Source: Acidobacteriota bacterium (GTDB lineage: Bacteria; Acidobacteriota; Terriglobia; Bryobacterales; Bryobacteraceae). From it: a DNA stretch of 5,650 bases. The position numbers were made by a program, and so were the translations under genes. The notes beneath the pieces were generated by a model. The model ran no database searches, was not told where the DNA came from, and saw only the letters and a program-made list of their open reading frames with translations. Location: the NCBI GenBank assembly GCA_021788955.1, contig JAJYKC010000218.1, forward strand, positions 1 to 5,650, in the 5' to 3' direction. Positions 1-5,650 of the stretch are shown piece after piece (the first letter of the stretch is position 1; every line of letters begins with the position of its first letter).

Positions 1-1
1 G

Positions 2-265
2 ACGGTGGAAGGCGTCGCCGATCATATCGACCATGCGGTGAAGGTCGGCGGTATCGACGCCGTGGGCCTCGGGAGCGACTTCGACGGCATTACCTGCGCG
101 CCGAAGGACCTCGACGAAGTCTCCAAGTGGCCGAATCTCACCCGCGTGCTGCTCGAGCGCGGCTACAGTCCGGAAGACATCCGGAAGATCTACGGCGGCA
201 ACCTGCTGCGCGTGATGCGGGCTGTCGAAGCCGAAAGCCGGCGCCTGCAGGCGGAGGCCCGGTGA
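2..265 (+). CDS. M19 family (renal/membrane-type) dipeptidase, C-terminal fragment
   Basis: This is the end of a zinc-dependent dipeptidase of peptidase family M19, cut at its N-terminus by the window edge. About 87 residues remain, where the family is usually about 320-420. The visible signature is HIDHAVKVGGIDAVGLGSDFDGI, whose GSDFDG core lies at about nt 71-88. In the family, the first Asp of this core lies in the active site and contacts the substrate. It is followed by the usual helical C-terminus with VSKWPNLTRVLLERGYSPEDI and the GGNLLRV motif (about nt 194-214). The metal-binding His/Asp/Glu residues lie upstream, outside the window, so activity cannot be judged. The family cleaves dipeptides, including some with a D-residue or dehydro bond, and many bacterial members are exported. 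The GTG at nt 5 is an internal valine, because the frame is open to the edge. The TGA stop overlaps the GTG start of the next gene, suggesting one transcript. Confidence 0.95.
   Translation, partial: TVEGVADHIDHAVKVGGIDAVGLGSDFDGITCAPKDLDEVSKWPNLTRVLLERGYSPEDIRKIYGGNLLRVMRAVEAESRRLQAEAR
253..257 (+). promoter_or_regulatory. Ribosome binding site of the glutamine cyclotransferase gene
   Basis: GGAGG ends 4 bases before the GTG at 262, inside the last codons of the dipeptidase gene. The spacing is on the short side. Together with the signal peptide that begins exactly there, it supports GTG 262 over the ATG at 127, which would add 45 residues of out-of-frame dipeptidase sequence. Confidence 0.6.
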
Positions 266-1032
266 AGCGCGCGGGCTCATTGATTTTCGCGCTCGCTGCC
301 CTGCTGCTCGGCGCCTGCGGTTCTTCCCGCGGCGGTGACACGCCAGTCTACGGCTATCAGGTGGTGCATGTGTACCCGCACGACCCGCAGGCATTTACGC
401 AAGGCTTGTTCTATCAGAACGGGTTTCTCTACGAAGGCACCGGGCTGAAGGGACGCTCCTCGGTGCGGAAGGTGGATCTCGAAACCGGCAAGGTGCTCGA
501 GCGCAACGACGTGCCCGATGCGTTCTTCGGCGAAGGGATCGCGCCGTACCAGGGGCGCATGGTGGAACTAACCTGGACTTCCGGCACGGCCTTCGTTTAC
601 CAGATCGCCGGTTTGCAGATGCAGTCGACGTTCCACTACGCCGGTGAGGGTTGGGGACTGACCACCGACGGCAAAGAGTTCATCCTGAGCGACGGCACTG
701 CGGTGCTGAAGAAGATGGACCCCGCGACGTTCACCGAAACCGGCAGCATATCCGTAACCGACCAGGGGCAACCCGTCACGCAACTCAACGAACTCGAATG
801 GGTGAAGGGAGAGATTTACTCGAACGTCTGGCAGACGAACCGCATCGCGCGCATCTCGCCCGCCGACGGGCATGTCACCGGTTGGATCGATCTGTCAGGA
901 ATCCTCGGCGACACCGGCGGAGAACAGGTGGATGTGCTGAACGGCATTGCCTACGACGCGCAGCACGACCGGCTTTTCGTCACCGGCAAACTCTGGCCAA
1001 AACTGTTCGAGATCCGATTGGTGCGGAAGTAA
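262..1032 (+). CDS. Glutamine cyclotransferase (glutaminyl-peptide cyclotransferase, plant/bacterial beta-propeller type), lipoprotein
   Basis: The 256-residue product belongs to the glutamine cyclotransferase family (Pfam PF05096; papaya, Zymomonas and Myxococcus types), five-bladed propellers that cyclise N-terminal glutamine to pyroglutamate and release ammonia. It starts with a lipoprotein signal: Lys2-Arg3, a hydrophobic stretch to Leu16, then lipobox Leu-Gly-Ala-Cys19. Gly20-Ser21 follow the Cys, with no Asp at +2, so in a Gram-negative cell the outer membrane is the likelier destination. Family landmarks in order are HDPQAFTQGL (40-49), LYEGTG with Glu58, FGEG (89-92), TW105, EGWGLT (129-134), SDGT (143-146), LNELEWV (175-181), NVW190, VLNGIAYD (225-232) and FVTGKLWPKLFEI (239-251). 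By memory of the papaya enzyme, the Glu, Asn, Trp and Lys in these motifs line the active pocket, but I could not align them. The GTG start overlaps the dipeptidase stop (GTGA). The TAA stop abuts the convergent carB stop. Confidence 0.92.
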   Translation: MKRAGSLIFALAALLLGACGSSRGGDTPVYGYQVVHVYPHDPQAFTQGLFYQNGFLYEGTGLKGRSSVRKVDLETGKVLERNDVPDAFFGEGIAPYQGRMVELTWTSGTAFVYQIAGLQMQSTFHYAGEGWGLTTDGKEFILSDGTAVLKKMDPATFTETGSISVTDQGQPVTQLNELEWVKGEIYSNVWQTNRIARISPADGHVTGWIDLSGILGDTGGEQVDVLNGIAYDAQHDRLFVTGKLWPKLFEIRLVRK

Positions 1033-5402
<4,370 letters not shown>

Positions 5403-5513
5403 CGGAGATTACCCTTCCCGGCAGGTGGAACTGAGTTAATCGCGGAGCGGAACAATCTCTATTGAACCACGGACGGGGCCGGCCGGGCAACGCGGCGTCG
5501 AGGCGCCGGCGCG
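5403..5513 (-). other. Intergenic region upstream of carA
   Basis: This 111-base stretch lies between the stop of the upstream gene and the carA start. Its distal half is very GC-rich, with a perfect 10-base palindrome GCGCCGGCGC (5503-5512), a 5-base stem-loop (5493-5497 with 5504-5508) and GGCCGGCC (5477-5484). The half nearer carA (about 5435-5466) is less GC-rich, as expected for a promoter, but I found no well-spaced -35/-10 pair. I see no T tract to make a classic terminator, and no clear attenuator or PyrR-type leader. carAB may have its own promoter here or be read through from upstream. Confidence 0.5.
5412..5419 (-). promoter_or_regulatory. Probable ribosome binding site of carA
   Basis: The minus strand reads GGGAAGGG here, ending 9 bases before the TTG start. 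It is purine-rich but only a partial match to the Shine-Dalgarno consensus. Together with a TTG start it suggests modest initiation strength, with no better alternative nearby. Confidence 0.5.
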
Positions 5514-5566
5514 CTATGGCTTGGCCGGACGTTGGTCCGGGCGCGGAGCGCCGGGTCGAGGCGCCG
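5497..5566. repeat. 12-base direct repeat spanning the end of the upstream gene
   Basis: GTCGAGGCGCCG occurs at 5497-5508 and again at 5555-5566, 58 bases apart. One copy is in the gap before carA and the other inside the Pro/Ala-rich coding tail. Two copies in low-complexity GC-rich DNA may be chance or the trace of a small duplication. A transposon end is not supported. Confidence 0.45.
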
Positions 5567-5648
5567 AAGCGGGGGCGGGTGGCGCGGACCCCGACGATTT
5601 GTTGATTGGTCCGTAGCCCGGCGGCGCCACCGGAGCCACATAGCCGGA
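5514..5648 (-). CDS. C-terminal tail of an unidentified Pro/Ala-rich protein (partial)
   Basis: One minus-strand frame is open from the window edge to a TAG at 5516-5514 and gives 44 residues, beginning SGYVAPVAPPGYGPINKSSG and continuing as a run rich in Pro, Ala, Ser and Arg that ends in RPAKP. The composition, with near-repeated GYxxP units, resembles the disordered C-terminal tail of an exported or envelope protein. It reads more like protein than the other two minus-strand frames, which are Arg-rich and look like shadows; one of them runs to 5459 with a start at 5641. No domain can be named because the body of the gene lies beyond the window. The gene points the same way as carAB and ends 111 bases before it. 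The call rests on composition and frame choice only. Confidence 0.5.
   Translation of the reverse strand, partial: SGYVAPVAPPGYGPINKSSGSAPPAPASAPRPGAPRPDQRPAKP
5525..5540. other. Short perfect hairpin at the 3' end of the upstream gene
   Basis: CCGGAC (5525-5530) and GTCCGG (5535-5540) form a 6-base perfect stem with a 4-base loop. A second small stem-loop, GGCGC/GCGCC (5540-5552), touches it. Both lie inside the coding tail, just before its stop. Without a following T tract they are at most a transcript-end structure. Confidence 0.35.
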
Positions 5649-5650
5649 TG

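Noticed and set aside
127..261. ATG-led 45-codon N-terminal extension of the cyclotransferase
   Set aside because: It would overlap the conserved dipeptidase end out of frame and bury the signal peptide. GTG 262 has a GGAGG before it and begins the lipoprotein signal exactly.
5435..5470. Sigma-70-like promoter for carA
   Set aside because: The stretch is relatively AT-rich, but no pair resembling TTGACA and TATAAT has a 16-18 base spacing. It could not be supported as a feature.
5459..5641. 60-codon minus-strand frame with ATG at 5641
   Set aside because: It is Arg-rich with no ribosome site or recognisable motif, and overlaps a frame with more protein-like composition (5514-5648).

Overview
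The window is GC-rich and dense with coding sequence. It holds five protein-coding genes, two of them cut by the window edges, and looks like an ordinary chromosomal region rather than a mobile or accessory one. I see no RNA gene, CRISPR array, transposon or phage-like gene. The lipoprotein signal peptide points to a bacterium. The GC-rich codon use, GTG and TTG starts, and a glutamine cyclotransferase lipoprotein next to an M19 dipeptidase would fit Acidobacteriota or a similar soil lineage. That placement is a weak inference from style, with no marker gene behind it.

Left side, plus strand (2-1032): the C-terminal end of an M19 (renal/membrane-type) dipeptidase runs by a 4-base GTGA overlap into a complete 256-residue lipoprotein of the plant/bacterial-type glutaminyl cyclase family. 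The two look translationally coupled. They could form a small peptide-processing unit, one trimming dipeptides and the other capping N-terminal glutamine as pyroglutamate.

Centre and right, minus strand (5402 down to 1033): carA and carB encode the small and large subunits of carbamoyl phosphate synthetase. Their stop and start overlap as TGATG. CarA releases ammonia from glutamine, and CarB uses it with bicarbonate and two ATP to make carbamoyl phosphate for pyrimidine and arginine synthesis. The catalytic residues I could check by eye are present in both. One residue of the CarB regulatory domain (Tyr1013, where E. coli has Asn1015) departs from the E. coli nucleotide site. carB converges on the cyclotransferase gene with no spacer: the two stop codons are immediately adjacent at 1030-1035.

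Far right, minus strand (5514-5648): the last 44 codons of an unidentified upstream gene encode a Pro/Ala/Gly-rich tail. A 111-base gap separates it from carA. The tail and gap are rich in short GC inverted repeats and carry a 12-base direct repeat. I found no convincing promoter in the gap. No previously undescribed system is evident. The points most worth a second look are the dipeptidase-cyclase pair, the zero-gap convergent junction with its hairpin, the altered CarB effector site, and the carA leader with its forced TTG start.
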